A DNA stretch of 64,000 nucleotides from UBA1740 sp045587025 (GTDB lineage Bacteria; Bacillota; Clostridia; Oscillospirales; CAG-272): positions 27,064 through 91,063 of the forward strand of contig JAZNBK010000053.1 of the NCBI GenBank assembly GCA_045587025.1, given 5' to 3'. The first letter of the stretch is position 1, and every line of letters starts with the position of its first letter. The translations under genes were made by a program, and so were the position numbers. The notes under the pieces were generated by a model. It was not told the origin of the DNA. It ran no database searches and saw nothing but the letters and a program-made list of their open reading frames with translations. Below are positions 8,725 through 16,360 of the stretch, piece after piece.

Positions 8725-9401
8725 GAGAAACGGAAAAGAAGAAACGCCTTTTCGAAATTGAAAAGGTCTTAAAACGCCTCTACCCTGACGCAAAATGCTC
8801 GCTTGAATATGAAAACGATCCATGGAAGCTCTTAATAATGGGACGGCTCTCTGCCCAATGCACCGATGAAAGAGTAAATATCGTCTGCCGTGAGCTTTTC
8901 AAGGTATTGCCTGATGCGTACGCTATGGCAAAAGCAGAGCTTTCCACAATCGAAAACCTGATAAAGCCCTGCGGTCTTTATCATATGAAGGCGAAAAATC
9001 TAAAGGAGTCCTCACAAATGTTGATTGACAAATTCGATGGGCGGCTCCCTGACACTATGGATGAGCTTTTAATGCTTCCGGGCGTGGGAAGGAAGATTGC
9101 CAATCTGATTTTAGGCGACGTTTTCCATAAAAGCGCGATAGTTACCGATACTCATTGTATAAGAATTTGTGGCAGATTTGGAATGTACCCCGAAAGCGAA
9201 AAAAATCCGTATAAAATTGAAAAAATACTTACGCCGCTCGCAACTCCCGAAACGTCGAGCGACCTGTGCCACCGCCTTGTTCTTTTCGGGCGTGAGATAT
9301 GTACCGCGCGCTCCCCGAAATGCAACGAATGTCCTATGGGCGCTATGGACTTGTGCGAAAAATATAATAAGGCGAGCAAGAGAAAACGCTCGGAGGTTTA
9401 A
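8721..9401 (+). CDS. nth: Endonuclease III
   Basis: DNA glycosylase/AP lyase for oxidised pyrimidines in base-excision repair. It shows LSAQCTDERVN, the helix-hairpin-helix LPGVGRKIANLIL with the catalytic Lys, VTDTHCIRI with the catalytic Asp, and a C-terminal four-cysteine 4Fe4S loop. The loop reads C-x6-C-x2-C-x7-C (CTARSPKCNECPMGAMDLC). The last spacing is two longer than the usual x5. The gene overlaps maf by ATGA, and the RNase M5-like gene follows directly. Confidence 0.94.
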   Translation: MRETEKKKRLFEIEKVLKRLYPDAKCSLEYENDPWKLLIMGRLSAQCTDERVNIVCRELFKVLPDAYAMAKAELSTIENLIKPCGLYHMKAKNLKESSQMLIDKFDGRLPDTMDELLMLPGVGRKIANLILGDVFHKSAIVTDTHCIRICGRFGMYPESEKNPYKIEKILTPLATPETSSDLCHRLVLFGREICTARSPKCNECPMGAMDLCEKYNKASKRKRSEV

Positions 9402-9402
9402 A

Positions 9403-10002
9403 ATGGAAAAGCTAAAAATAGACAGACCTATCATTGTCGAGGGAAAATACGACAAAATAACGCTCCTCTCAGTTTTAGACGCGCATATTATTACCACGGG
9501 CGGTTTTTCGCTGTTCAATAAAAAGGAAAAGCTCTCGCTTATCAAGCAGCTCGGCGAAAAGCACGGAATTATTCTGCTGACAGACAGCGACGGAGGTGGT
9601 AGACAGATACGCTCTTATCTATCATCTGCCCTACCAAAAGAAAAAATAACTCATCTCTATATACCTCAGATCGAGGGCAAGGAGAAAAGAAAAAAATCAC
9701 CCTCAAAATCAGGGCTCTTGGGCGTTGAGGGAATGAAAAAAGAGCTTCTTTACTGCCTCTTCAAGCCGTATTCAAACGGCGAAGGCGCTACCTTGCATTA
9801 CGGCGGCATAACGAAGAACGATTTTTATTTTGACGGGCTTTCGGGCGGTAGTGGAAGCAAGGAAAAGAGAGCTTGCCTTGCAAGGAGATTTTCACTACCC
9901 GAAGATATGAGCGCAAACTCGCTTTTAGAAGCGCTGAATCTCTTGATAACTCTCGACGAATATAAGGATTGCGTCGGGGAGATAGCCCAAAATGTCAACT
10001 AA
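9403..10002 (+). CDS. rnmV: TOPRIM/DUF4093 protein, ribonuclease M5-like
   Basis: 199 residues. The N-terminal TOPRIM domain shows the glutamate motif IIVEGKYDK and the DxD motif LLTDSDGGGRQIR. LLGVEGM and the C-terminal DGLSGGSGSKEKR follow the layout of Bacillus RNase M5, which matures 5S rRNA. The start is the ATG with CGGAGG just upstream; the longer open frame would run into nth. I rate family membership as likely, but no 5S rRNA gene is in view and the enzyme may have another RNA or DNA substrate. Confidence 0.68.
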   Translation: MEKLKIDRPIIVEGKYDKITLLSVLDAHIITTGGFSLFNKKEKLSLIKQLGEKHGIILLTDSDGGGRQIRSYLSSALPKEKITHLYIPQIEGKEKRKKSPSKSGLLGVEGMKKELLYCLFKPYSNGEGATLHYGGITKNDFYFDGLSGGSGSKEKRACLARRFSLPEDMSANSLLEALNLLITLDEYKDCVGEIAQNVN

Positions 10003-10029
10003 ACATTACAAACAAAAAGAGGAGAATTT

Positions 10030-10470
10030 ATGCTGACACATTCTTTCTACGGTGCGAAATATCTGACCACCCTTCGCCTTCAGCCGAACGGAAAGTTAAT
10101 AAAAACGCTGGGAGAGCTTTTCAAGGTTCTTCTTTCCTGCTGGTCGAAGGACACCTCAAATCCTACCCATAACGAAAAATGGAACAGAGCCAACCCCACT
10201 GTCGCGCAATCCGACGTTACATCAATGCTGGTATGCGATATGTTCGGAGGAACTATCCATAAAATAGAGGTAGACGGTTTTACGCATTATTTCAATAAAA
10301 TAAACGGAAATTACATAGATATGACAAGAGAACAGTTCGAAATTTCAAAGACGCCTATAGCTTACGAGGAAAACGTAGAAGTTGCGCGCGCCTCTCTAAA
10401 CGACGACGAAGCCGTAACGAGCCGATATAAGCTGCTTTTAAAAAGAATTTCGGATTATTTGGCGGTTTAA
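10030..10470 (+). CDS. YunG-like protein
   Basis: 146 residues, cytoplasmic, no membrane segment. The stretch VTSMLVCDMFGGTIHK, then HYFNKINGNYIDMTREQFE, matches my recollection of the YunG family (function unknown, fold reminiscent of cysteine peptidases). In relatives I recall a Cys just before the VTxLVVQD segment. Here the position is Ser (AQSDVTSM), so a catalytic role may be lost. AGAGGAGA precedes the ATG. The next gene on the same strand starts 42 bases later. Confidence 0.6.
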   Translation: MLTHSFYGAKYLTTLRLQPNGKLIKTLGELFKVLLSCWSKDTSNPTHNEKWNRANPTVAQSDVTSMLVCDMFGGTIHKIEVDGFTHYFNKINGNYIDMTREQFEISKTPIAYEENVEVARASLNDDEAVTSRYKLLLKRISDYLAV

Positions 10471-10512
10471 TTGTTTAACATTTATAAAATTCATTTGTAA
10501 AGGAAAAAAATT

Positions 10513-11070
10513 ATGCTAACGTTAAGAAAAGGACGCCCTGAAAACGAAGAAGGAAGATTAGAAAAGGAAATAAAGGTTTACGACCTGCTCGACAAGCTCG
10601 GCGTAGAATATTGGCAGATTGATCACGAGCCGGCAATGACGATGCAGGTATGCGCGGAAATAGACAAGGTTCTCTTGACCTCAACCTGCAAGAATTTATT
10701 TTTGTGTAACCGTCAACAAACCGACTTCTATCTTTTGCTTATAGATGCCGATAAGATTTTCAAAACGAAATTTCTTTCCTCACAGCTTGGAGTAGCGCGG
10801 CTTTCCTTTGCGGGCGAGGAATTTATGTCAGAGCTTTTAGACCTCACGCCCGGCTCTGTAAGCGTTATGGGACTTGCAAATGACAAGGAAGGAAGGGTCC
10901 GTCTGGTAATAGATAAGGATATTCTTAAAAACGAGTATCTCGGATTTCACCCCTGCATAAACACCTCAAGCTTCAAAATAAAGACGACGGACCTCTTGGA
11001 CGTGGTTATCCCCGCATTAAATCACACCCCCGTTATCGTAGACCTTCCCTCTGTCGAGGAAGCACAATAA
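10513..11070 (+). CDS. YbaK/ProX-type aminoacyl-tRNA deacylase
   Basis: 185-residue stand-alone editing domain of the prolyl-tRNA synthetase associated family (ProX, trans-editing of Ala-tRNA-Pro). Visible marks: LGVEYWQIDHEPAMTM at the start, TCKNLFLCNRQ, FLSSQLGVARLSFA, the loop DLTPGSVSVMGLAND and the C-terminal FHPCINTSSFKIKTTDLLD. AAGGA precedes the ATG. Substrate specificity cannot be told from the sequence. The stop codon lies just before the perR promoter. Confidence 0.85.
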   Translation: MLTLRKGRPENEEGRLEKEIKVYDLLDKLGVEYWQIDHEPAMTMQVCAEIDKVLLTSTCKNLFLCNRQQTDFYLLLIDADKIFKTKFLSSQLGVARLSFAGEEFMSELLDLTPGSVSVMGLANDKEGRVRLVIDKDILKNEYLGFHPCINTSSFKIKTTDLLDVVIPALNHTPVIVDLPSVEEAQ

Positions 11071-11098
11071 AAAATTTTTATTTTTTTTAAAAAACCTA

Positions 11099-11127
11099 TT
11101 GACAAAGTAAAAATCCTCTGTTATAAT
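11099..11127 (+). promoter_or_regulatory. perR promoter
   Basis: Consensus TTGACA, 17 bases, TATAAT; the best-matching sigma-A promoter in this part of the window. The -10 is embedded in a PerR box. Confidence 0.85.
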
Positions 11128-11135
11128 AATGATAA
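11121..11135. promoter_or_regulatory. PerR box over the perR -10
   Basis: TTATAATAATGATAA matches the Bacillus PerR consensus TTATAATNATTATAA at 13 of 14 defined positions. The position over the -10 predicts direct repression and autoregulation. The sequence just downstream also resembles a classical 19-bp Fur box, so Fur cannot be excluded. Confidence 0.72.
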
Positions 11136-11160
11136 CCATTACTGATAAGGAGGGTGATTG

Positions 11161-11526
11161 ATGAGATATTCACATCAAAGAGAGCTCATCCGCGAAGTAG
11201 TAAAGGGAAGATTTGATCATCCTACGGCAGATATGATATATGACGCCGTAAGAGAACGAGAAGCAACGATAAGTTTAGGCACGGTGTATCGCAACCTGAA
11301 GCAGCTTTCTGAGGAAAACTGCATTGATACCCTTGAGACCGTGGACAAAAAAATCCATTACGACGGCAGAACTGAACCACACGTTCATTTCATATGTACG
11401 GCTTGTAATCAGATTTTTGACTTCATGCTTCCCTTGAAGGTTCCCGATGAGATATCAAAAAAGGGATTTTCGGTTGATTCCGAAAAATGTGTTTATTACG
11501 GCTCATGCGACGCCTGTAGAAAGTAA
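11161..11526 (+). CDS. perR: Fur-family peroxide-sensing repressor, PerR type
   Basis: 121 residues. Winged-helix N-terminal domain (HPTADMIYDAV, ISLGTVYRNLKQLSEE). The metal site carries HYDGRTEPHVHFICTACNQIFDF: Asp in HYD, His in PHVH, and the Asp of IFDF, which is the residue typical of PerR rather than Fur. Structural zinc cysteines are CTAC and CDAC. AGGAGG lies 7 bases before the ATG; the TTG one codon upstream is not used. The PerR box on its own promoter and the downstream rubrerythrin and rubredoxin genes support a peroxide-response regulator. Confidence 0.85.
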   Translation: MRYSHQRELIREVVKGRFDHPTADMIYDAVREREATISLGTVYRNLKQLSEENCIDTLETVDKKIHYDGRTEPHVHFICTACNQIFDFMLPLKVPDEISKKGFSVDSEKCVYYGSCDACRK

Positions 11527-11559
11527 ATATGCGAGTTTTCGCTAAAAAATATTAAAAAA

Positions 11560-11574
11560 TTATCATTATTAAAG
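11560..11574. promoter_or_regulatory. Weak PerR-box-like site before rubrerythrin
   Basis: TTATCATTATTAAAG matches 11 of 14 defined PerR-box positions. It overlaps the rubrerythrin ribosome-binding region. AT-rich spacers produce such matches by chance, so this is tentative. Confidence 0.3.
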
Positions 11575-11584
11575 GAGAATTATT

Positions 11585-12127
11585 ATGAAAAAATTTGTTT
11601 GTTCCATTTGCGGTTACGTTCACGAGGGAGATTCCGCTCCCGAAAAATGCCCACAGTGCAAAGCGCCCGCTTCTAAGTTTGCAGAGCAGAAGGAAGGACT
11701 TGCTTGGGCTGCCGAGCACGTAGTAGGCGTCGCTCAGGGCGTAGATGAAGAAATCATCGAAGGGCTCAGAATGAACTTCACAGGCGAATGTACCGAGGTT
11801 GGTATGTATCTCGCTATGGCAAGAGTAGCGCACAGAGAGGGCTATCCCGAAATCGGTCTTTACTGGGAAAAGGCGGCTTACGAGGAAGCAGAGCACGCCG
11901 CTAAATTTGCAGAGCTTCTCGGAGAGGTAGTTACCGATTCCACAAAGAAAAATCTCGAATTGAGAGTTGCGGCTGAAAACGGCGCGACCGAGGGCAAGTT
12001 TGCTATCGCAAAAAGAGCGAAGGAGCTTGGACTCGACGCTATCCATGACACCGTTCATGAAATGGCAAGAGATGAGGCAAGACACGGTAAAGCATTCGAA
12101 GGACTTCTTAAGAGATACTTCAAATAA
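11585..12127 (+). CDS. Rubrerythrin, reverse type (rubredoxin domain first)
   Basis: 180 residues; NADH-linked peroxidase component of anaerobic oxidative-stress defence. The rubredoxin domain is at the N-terminus (CSICGYVHEGDSAPEKCPQC), followed by the ferritin-like diiron domain with GECTEVGMYL, YEEAEHAAKF and MARDEARHGKAFEGLL supplying the Glu/His ligands. This domain order is the reverse of classical rubrerythrin and matches the H2O2-inducible reverse rubrerythrins of clostridia. It lies 58 bases after perR with a strong AAAGGAG site, and a rubredoxin gene follows 76 bases later as the likely electron donor. Confidence 0.95.
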   Translation: MKKFVCSICGYVHEGDSAPEKCPQCKAPASKFAEQKEGLAWAAEHVVGVAQGVDEEIIEGLRMNFTGECTEVGMYLAMARVAHREGYPEIGLYWEKAAYEEAEHAAKFAELLGEVVTDSTKKNLELRVAAENGATEGKFAIAKRAKELGLDAIHDTVHEMARDEARHGKAFEGLLKRYFK

Positions 12128-12163
12128 AAAGCAAACGGCTGAATAATACCGATTGTATAACGG

Positions 12164-12178
12164 CTATAATTAATAAAA
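12164..12178. promoter_or_regulatory. Possible PerR-like site and -10 before rubredoxin
   Basis: CTATAATTAATAAAA matches 11 of 14 defined PerR-box positions and contains a TATAAT. No convincing -35 is visible, so a separate rubredoxin promoter is uncertain. Confidence 0.28.
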
Positions 12179-12203
12179 ACAAATCATAGTAAAGGAGTTC
12201 ATT

Positions 12204-12359
12204 ATGGATAAATACGTATGCCCCTGCGGATATGAATACGACCCCGCTCTTGGCGATCCCGATAACGGAGTTGCTCCCGGCACGGCGTGGGAGGATGTTC
12301 CTGAGGATTGGGTATGTCCTGTATGCGGTCTTGGCAAGGACGCCTTCGATAAGGCATAA
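12204..12359 (+). CDS. Rubredoxin with a C-x-C first motif
   Basis: 51 residues; AAAGGAG precedes the ATG. Small one-iron electron carrier, here the probable electron donor to rubrerythrin. The body is standard (EYDPALGDPDNGVAPGT, VPEDWVCPVCGLGKDAF). The second metal motif is a normal C-x2-C (CPVCG). The first motif reads VCPCGYEYD, so the two cysteines are one residue apart instead of the usual two. All four cysteines remain. A terminator follows at once. Confidence 0.92.
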   Translation: MDKYVCPCGYEYDPALGDPDNGVAPGTAWEDVPEDWVCPVCGLGKDAFDKA

Positions 12360-12363
12360 ATTA

Positions 12364-12420
12364 AAACGCCCCTTTGATTCGGATGCTTTACGTTTCGGAT
12401 TAAACGGGGCGTTTCTATTG
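12364..12420 (+). terminator. Rubredoxin terminator (T1, left copy)
   Basis: AAACGCCCC at 12364-12372 pairs with GGGGCGTTT at 12406-12414, followed by TTTCTATT. This is the first hairpin of the duplicated block. Confidence 0.75.
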
Positions 12421-12477
12421 GAATAACCGACATTTATACGGTAAAAAAGGAGTTTCGCAGAAGCGAAACTCCTTTTT
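12370..12477. repeat. Left copy of the 108-bp direct repeat
   Basis: Matches 14772-14879 over 108 bases with a single A/G difference (12390 versus 14792). Allowing one gap extends the match a few bases leftward to AACGCCC. It carries two terminator hairpins. Together the copies bracket the methyltransferase-nuclease cassette. Confidence 0.95.
12444..12477. terminator. Bidirectional terminator T2 (left copy)
   Basis: A perfect 15-bp stem, AAAAAGGAGTTTCGC with its complement, around the AGAA loop. Its A and T ends allow use in both directions. The identical right copy ends the MATE gene. Confidence 0.85.
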
Positions 12478-12496
12478 CCTATTTCCTTTGAAGTGA

Positions 12497-12525
12497 TTGA
12501 TTTTTTGGAAATGCTGTGATATAAT
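12497..12525 (+). promoter_or_regulatory. Promoter of the methyltransferase-nuclease cassette
   Basis: TTGATT, 17 bases, TATAAT with an extended TGA just before it. It lies 36 bases upstream of the methyltransferase start, inside the insert, so the cassette carries its own promoter. Confidence 0.8.
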
Positions 12526-12561
12526 GTTAATAAGTGTAACTATATTTAGGAGTAGATATAT

Positions 12562-13632
12562 ATGGAAGGAACAAGAGATTTACAGACTGCAAAAAATGCT
12601 AAAAAAGATGAGTTTTATACTCAACTTGAAGATATAGAGTTAGAGTTAAAGCATTACAGAAAAGAGTTTAAGGACAAGGTTATTTTCTGCAACTGTGATG
12701 ACCCTTTTGAAAGCAACTTTTTTAAATATTTTGCAATGAACTTTAATGCTTTTGGTTTAAAAAAGTTAATTGCTACTTGTTATGCTACTTCTCCAATAGC
12801 AAACGTTCAACTTTCTTTATTCGACATTATAGAACCCCATACAGAAGGAGATAACAAGAAACCATATAAAATTGAGATTACAGAAGTTAAGGACTTAAAC
12901 CAAGATGGAGCAATAGACCTTTTTGATGTTGAATATCTGCTCAAAAATGACAAAAATACTCTTTCCTTACTCAATGGAGATGGAGATTTTAGAAGTGAAG
13001 AGTGCATAGAACTTTTAAAGCAAGCAGATATTGTTATAACTAACCCTCCTTTTTCTTTGTTTAGAGAATATGTTGCTCAACTTGTAGAATATGATAAAAA
13101 GTTTATCATTATAGGAAATGTTAATGCCCTAACATATAAAGAAATATTTACACTGTTTAAAAACAATAAAATGTGGTTGGGTTATAGCATACATAGTGGA
13201 GATAGAGAGTTTAGAGTGCCTGATGACTACCCTTTAAATGCATCAGGTTATAGAGTTGATAGTGAAGGAAATAAATACATAAGAGTTAAAGGTGTTAGGT
13301 GGTATACAAATATTGACTATGAAGAAAGACATCAAGATTTAATATTGTATAAACCATATACAAAAGAAGAATACCCTAAATATGATAACTATGATGCTAT
13401 AAATGTTGATAAAACAGTAGAAATACCTTGTGATTATGAAGGTGTTATGGGTGTTCCAATTACATTTATTGATAAGTTTAACCCCGACCAATTTGAAATA
13501 TTAGGTATGTCTGCATCAGCAGGTTATAATGCAGATATTGTAGGTATTCCATTTATGGGAGTAAAAGATGCAAGACCCTTGATAAATGGAAAAAATACTT
13601 ATGCAAGAGTTTTTATTAAGAAAAAGAGGTAA
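12562..13632 (+). CDS. EcoRI-family adenine-specific DNA methyltransferase
   Basis: 356 residues. The start TAKNAKKDEFYTQLEDIELEL, the motif FCNCDDPFESNFFKYFA and the catalytic NPPFSLFREYV are those of the EcoRI methylase family, which makes N6-methyladenine. The C-terminal region (GVMGVPITFIDKF, FEILGMSASAGY, FIKKK) is the family's usual ending. AGGAG lies 9 bases before the ATG. The codons are visibly AT-richer than in neighbouring genes. Four bases after its stop comes a DUF262-HNH protein, in the place where a restriction enzyme would be expected. Likely role: the modification half of a restriction or defence pair. Confidence 0.88.
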   Translation: MEGTRDLQTAKNAKKDEFYTQLEDIELELKHYRKEFKDKVIFCNCDDPFESNFFKYFAMNFNAFGLKKLIATCYATSPIANVQLSLFDIIEPHTEGDNKKPYKIEITEVKDLNQDGAIDLFDVEYLLKNDKNTLSLLNGDGDFRSEECIELLKQADIVITNPPFSLFREYVAQLVEYDKKFIIIGNVNALTYKEIFTLFKNNKMWLGYSIHSGDREFRVPDDYPLNASGYRVDSEGNKYIRVKGVRWYTNIDYEERHQDLILYKPYTKEEYPKYDNYDAINVDKTVEIPCDYEGVMGVPITFIDKFNPDQFEILGMSASAGYNADIVGIPFMGVKDARPLINGKNTYARVFIKKKR

Positions 13633-13636
13633 GTTT

Positions 13637-14746
13637 ATGGAAATAAAATTGACTGAAATATTAGTTAAAGATTTAGTTGCTGGTTATGTTGACAGTGCAG
13701 AAAATGGAGTTGTTGCGTATGGGGGTAAACTCAATGTAAGACCTGCCTTTCAAAGAGAATTTGTTTACAGTGGTAAACAGAGAGATGCCGTCATAGAAAC
13801 CATAAAAAAGGACTTCCCATTAAATGTAATGTATTGGGTTAAAAGTGAAAACGGTGGTTTTGAATTACTTGATGGACAACAAAGAACCATAAGCATTTGT
13901 CAATATGTCAATGGAGAATATTCAATAGACCACAGAGCATTTGGAAACTTAACAAAAACAGAGCAGGACGAGATTTTAGACTACAAGCTTATGGTTTATA
14001 TTTGCGAAGGTAATGACAAAGAGAAATTAGATTGGTTTAAAATCATAAACATAGCGGGCGAAAAATTGACAGACCAAGAGTTGAGAAATGCCATTTACAC
14101 AGGAGAGTGGTTATCAAATGCAAAGGCATATTTCAGTAAAAATGGTTGCCCTGCTTATCAGGTAGCAAGTAAGTATATGAAAGGAACACCCATAAGGCAA
14201 GACTACCTTGAGACTGTCTTAAAATGGATTTCTGCAAGAGACAATATTGACTTGGAAGATTATATGGCAGAACACCAGAACACAACAAATGCAAGTGAAT
14301 TATGGTTGTATTTCAACAGTGTTATTACTTGGGTAAAAACTATATTCCCTAATTACAGAAAAGAAATGCAAGGCATTGAGTGGGGACTGCTCTATAACAA
14401 GTATGGTAATGACAAACTTGACCCCCAGAAACTTGAAAAAAGAATAGTTGAACTTATGCAAGATGATGACATAACAAAGAGAAGTGGCATATATGAATAC
14501 TTATTAAGTGGAGAAGAAAAACACCTTAATATAAGAACTTTCACAGACACAATGAAAAGAAAAGTTTATGAGAAACAAAAAGGTATATGCCCACATTGTG
14601 TAATGGAAAAGAAAGAAAAAACACATTGGGAGATTGAAGAAATGGAGGCAGACCATATTACTCCTTGGTGTGAAGGAGGAAAAACAGAAATTGAAAACTG
14701 TCAAATGCTCTGCAAAGAACACAACAGAAGAAAATCAAGCAACTAA
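13637..14746 (+). CDS. DUF262-HNH nuclease, candidate restriction partner
   Basis: 369 residues. The N-terminal DUF262 (GmrS/ParB-like) domain shows RPAFQREFVYSGKQRDAVIE and the DGQQRTISI motif used for nucleotide binding. The C-terminal HNH nuclease has CPHC, EADHITPWCEGG and CKEHNRRK. The start is the ATG with GAGGT before it, right after the methyltransferase stop; an upstream in-frame start would overlap that gene by about 50 bases. Related DUF262-HNH proteins act in type IV (GmrSD) and other anti-phage systems. Its pairing with an EcoRI-type methylase is the notable point. AT-rich, ending just before the right repeat copy. Confidence 0.83.
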   Translation: MEIKLTEILVKDLVAGYVDSAENGVVAYGGKLNVRPAFQREFVYSGKQRDAVIETIKKDFPLNVMYWVKSENGGFELLDGQQRTISICQYVNGEYSIDHRAFGNLTKTEQDEILDYKLMVYICEGNDKEKLDWFKIINIAGEKLTDQELRNAIYTGEWLSNAKAYFSKNGCPAYQVASKYMKGTPIRQDYLETVLKWISARDNIDLEDYMAEHQNTTNASELWLYFNSVITWVKTIFPNYRKEMQGIEWGLLYNKYGNDKLDPQKLEKRIVELMQDDDITKRSGIYEYLLSGEEKHLNIRTFTDTMKRKVYEKQKGICPHCVMEKKEKTHWEIEEMEADHITPWCEGGKTEIENCQMLCKEHNRRKSSN

Positions 14747-14771
14747 AAATCAAGCTGAAATTTAAATAACG

Positions 14772-14879
14772 CCCTTTGATTCGGATGCTTTGCGTTTCGG
14801 ATTAAACGGGGCGTTTCTATTGGAATAACCGACATTTATACGGTAAAAAAGGAGTTTCGCAGAAGCGAAACTCCTTTTT
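14772..14879. repeat. Right copy of the 108-bp direct repeat
   Basis: Second copy of 12370-12477 with one base changed. Its T1 hairpin (AACGCCC at 14768-14774 with GGGCGTT) has lost one C-G pair relative to the left copy. Its T2 hairpin (14846-14879) is identical and now terminates the convergent MATE gene. Confidence 0.95.
14846..14879. terminator. Bidirectional terminator T2 (right copy), end of MATE gene
   Basis: A perfect 15-bp stem with an AGAA loop and T/A tracts, 15 bases past the MATE stop codon. It also serves the nuclease gene from the other side. Confidence 0.85.
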
Positions 14880-14893
14880 TCTTTTTAATTTGC

Positions 14894-16282
14894 TTAATCG
14901 AGCTTTAAGTTACCGCCCTTAAATCCTATTTTATGGTAATAGATAAGATAAATCAAAGTACAGACAAGCCAACCGGCAGGATACCCCATAGCGATATTCA
15001 TAACGGTATTGCTTATATAGTTCGCCATAACGAACATATAGACCTGTCTGAAAAGGACGAAGCTGAAAAGCATAATAACCATAGGCGCGCGACTGTTTCC
15101 CGAGCCGCGAAGCGCTCCCGCATAAACCTGATTTACGCAGCAAAGCGCGTAAAAGGGAGTGATGTAGCGCAAAAACATCGTTCCGTATTTTATGATTTCG
15201 GGGTTTTCGTTAAAGAACCTTACCATAAACGGAGCGAATGCCATTATCGGTATCATGACAACAATTGTTGTCAAGGTCGCTATGACGAGAGATATTCTGA
15301 CACCCTTTTCGGCGCGAGCGGAATTCTTATTTCCAAGGTTCTGTCCTACAAAGGTAGTAGCCGCGAGAGAAACCGCCTGCATAGGCATAAACATAAATTG
15401 GTCTATCTTCGTATAGGCGGTCCAACCACCCATAACGGTATCTCCGAAGAAATTTATGTAGGACTGAACGAAAACGTTAGAAAAAGCGGTAATCGAAAGC
15501 TGAATGGCGGCGGGTATTCCCACTATTACTATTTTCTTCAAAATTGAAGCGTCGAAATCCAAATAGGGAGAAGTCAGACGGATGCAGCCCTTATGAGACA
15601 ACAGCGTTATGACAACCAGCACCGCCGAGCAGCCCTGCGCTATAACCGTAGCGTAGGCGACACCCTCAACGCCCATATTGAACACTAAAACGAAAAGAAG
15701 GTCGAGTGCGATGTTTATAAGCGCGGAGCAGGTAAGGAAGTAGAACGGCTTTTTTGAATCTCCGATAGCGCGCAAAATTCCCGCGCCCATATTGTAGACC
15801 ATAAGCCCTATCATACCCGCAAAGTAAATAGTTAAATAACTCTTTGCCTCGAAAAATACGCTTTCGGGCGTATTCATCATATTAAGCATATAAGGAACGG
15901 TAACTATGCCCAAAACGCTAAGGAGCACACCGCAAACGAGCGTGATGAGCGCAGACGTTCTCACCGCCTCGGACACCTTGTCGTATCTCTTTGCGCCGTA
16001 GTATTGCGAAATTACTACACCTGCGCCGCTTGCAAGGCCTGTAAAAAATCCTATCAGCATATTGATAATAGGTCCGACGGTTCCAACGGCGGAAAAGGCC
16101 TGGTCGCTTACGTAGCGCCCTAAAACCCAGGTATCTACCGTATTATATAGCTGTTGAAAAACACTTCCCAAAAGCAACGGAAGTGAAAAAACGATTATAT
16201 GCTTCCATATATTGCCGTCGGTCATATCGACATCTTCTTTTTGTCTTAGAAAAAATCTCTTAATAGTAGCTGTTATAGACAT
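14894..16282 (-). CDS. MATE-family multidrug/cation efflux transporter
   Basis: 462 residues with about 12 membrane helices in two homologous halves (MatE domains), for example LPLLLGSVFQQLYNTVDTWVLGRYV early in the first half and the matching VGIPAAIQLSITAFSNVFVQ later. This is the DinF/NorM-like group common in gut Firmicutes; it exports drugs or metabolites in exchange for Na+ or H+. Substrate unknown. The ATG at 16282 has AAGAAGG before it; an upstream TTG is less likely. The gene converges on the cassette and ends at the duplicated terminator. Confidence 0.9.
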   Translation of the reverse strand: MSITATIKRFFLRQKEDVDMTDGNIWKHIIVFSLPLLLGSVFQQLYNTVDTWVLGRYVSDQAFSAVGTVGPIINMLIGFFTGLASGAGVVISQYYGAKRYDKVSEAVRTSALITLVCGVLLSVLGIVTVPYMLNMMNTPESVFFEAKSYLTIYFAGMIGLMVYNMGAGILRAIGDSKKPFYFLTCSALINIALDLLFVLVFNMGVEGVAYATVIAQGCSAVLVVITLLSHKGCIRLTSPYLDFDASILKKIVIVGIPAAIQLSITAFSNVFVQSYINFFGDTVMGGWTAYTKIDQFMFMPMQAVSLAATTFVGQNLGNKNSARAEKGVRISLVIATLTTIVVMIPIMAFAPFMVRFFNENPEIIKYGTMFLRYITPFYALCCVNQVYAGALRGSGNSRAPMVIMLFSFVLFRQVYMFVMANYISNTVMNIAMGYPAGWLVCTLIYLIYYHKIGFKGGNLKLD

Positions 16283-16360
16283 TAAAAAAACCTTCTTTGC
16301 AAACAAGCCAATGCTTCAAGTGTGATTATGTAGGTAAACTATTTAAAGGCGACGCCTTTA

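Noticed and set aside
9169..9402. N-terminal extension of the RNase M5-like protein
   Set aside because: It would overlap nth by 230 bases; the TOPRIM domain starts right after the ATG at 9403, which has CGGAGG.
12562..14746. Insertion sequence or transposon carrying the methyltransferase genes
   Set aside because: No transposase, integrase or terminal inverted repeats; the borders are direct repeats of local chromosomal sequence.
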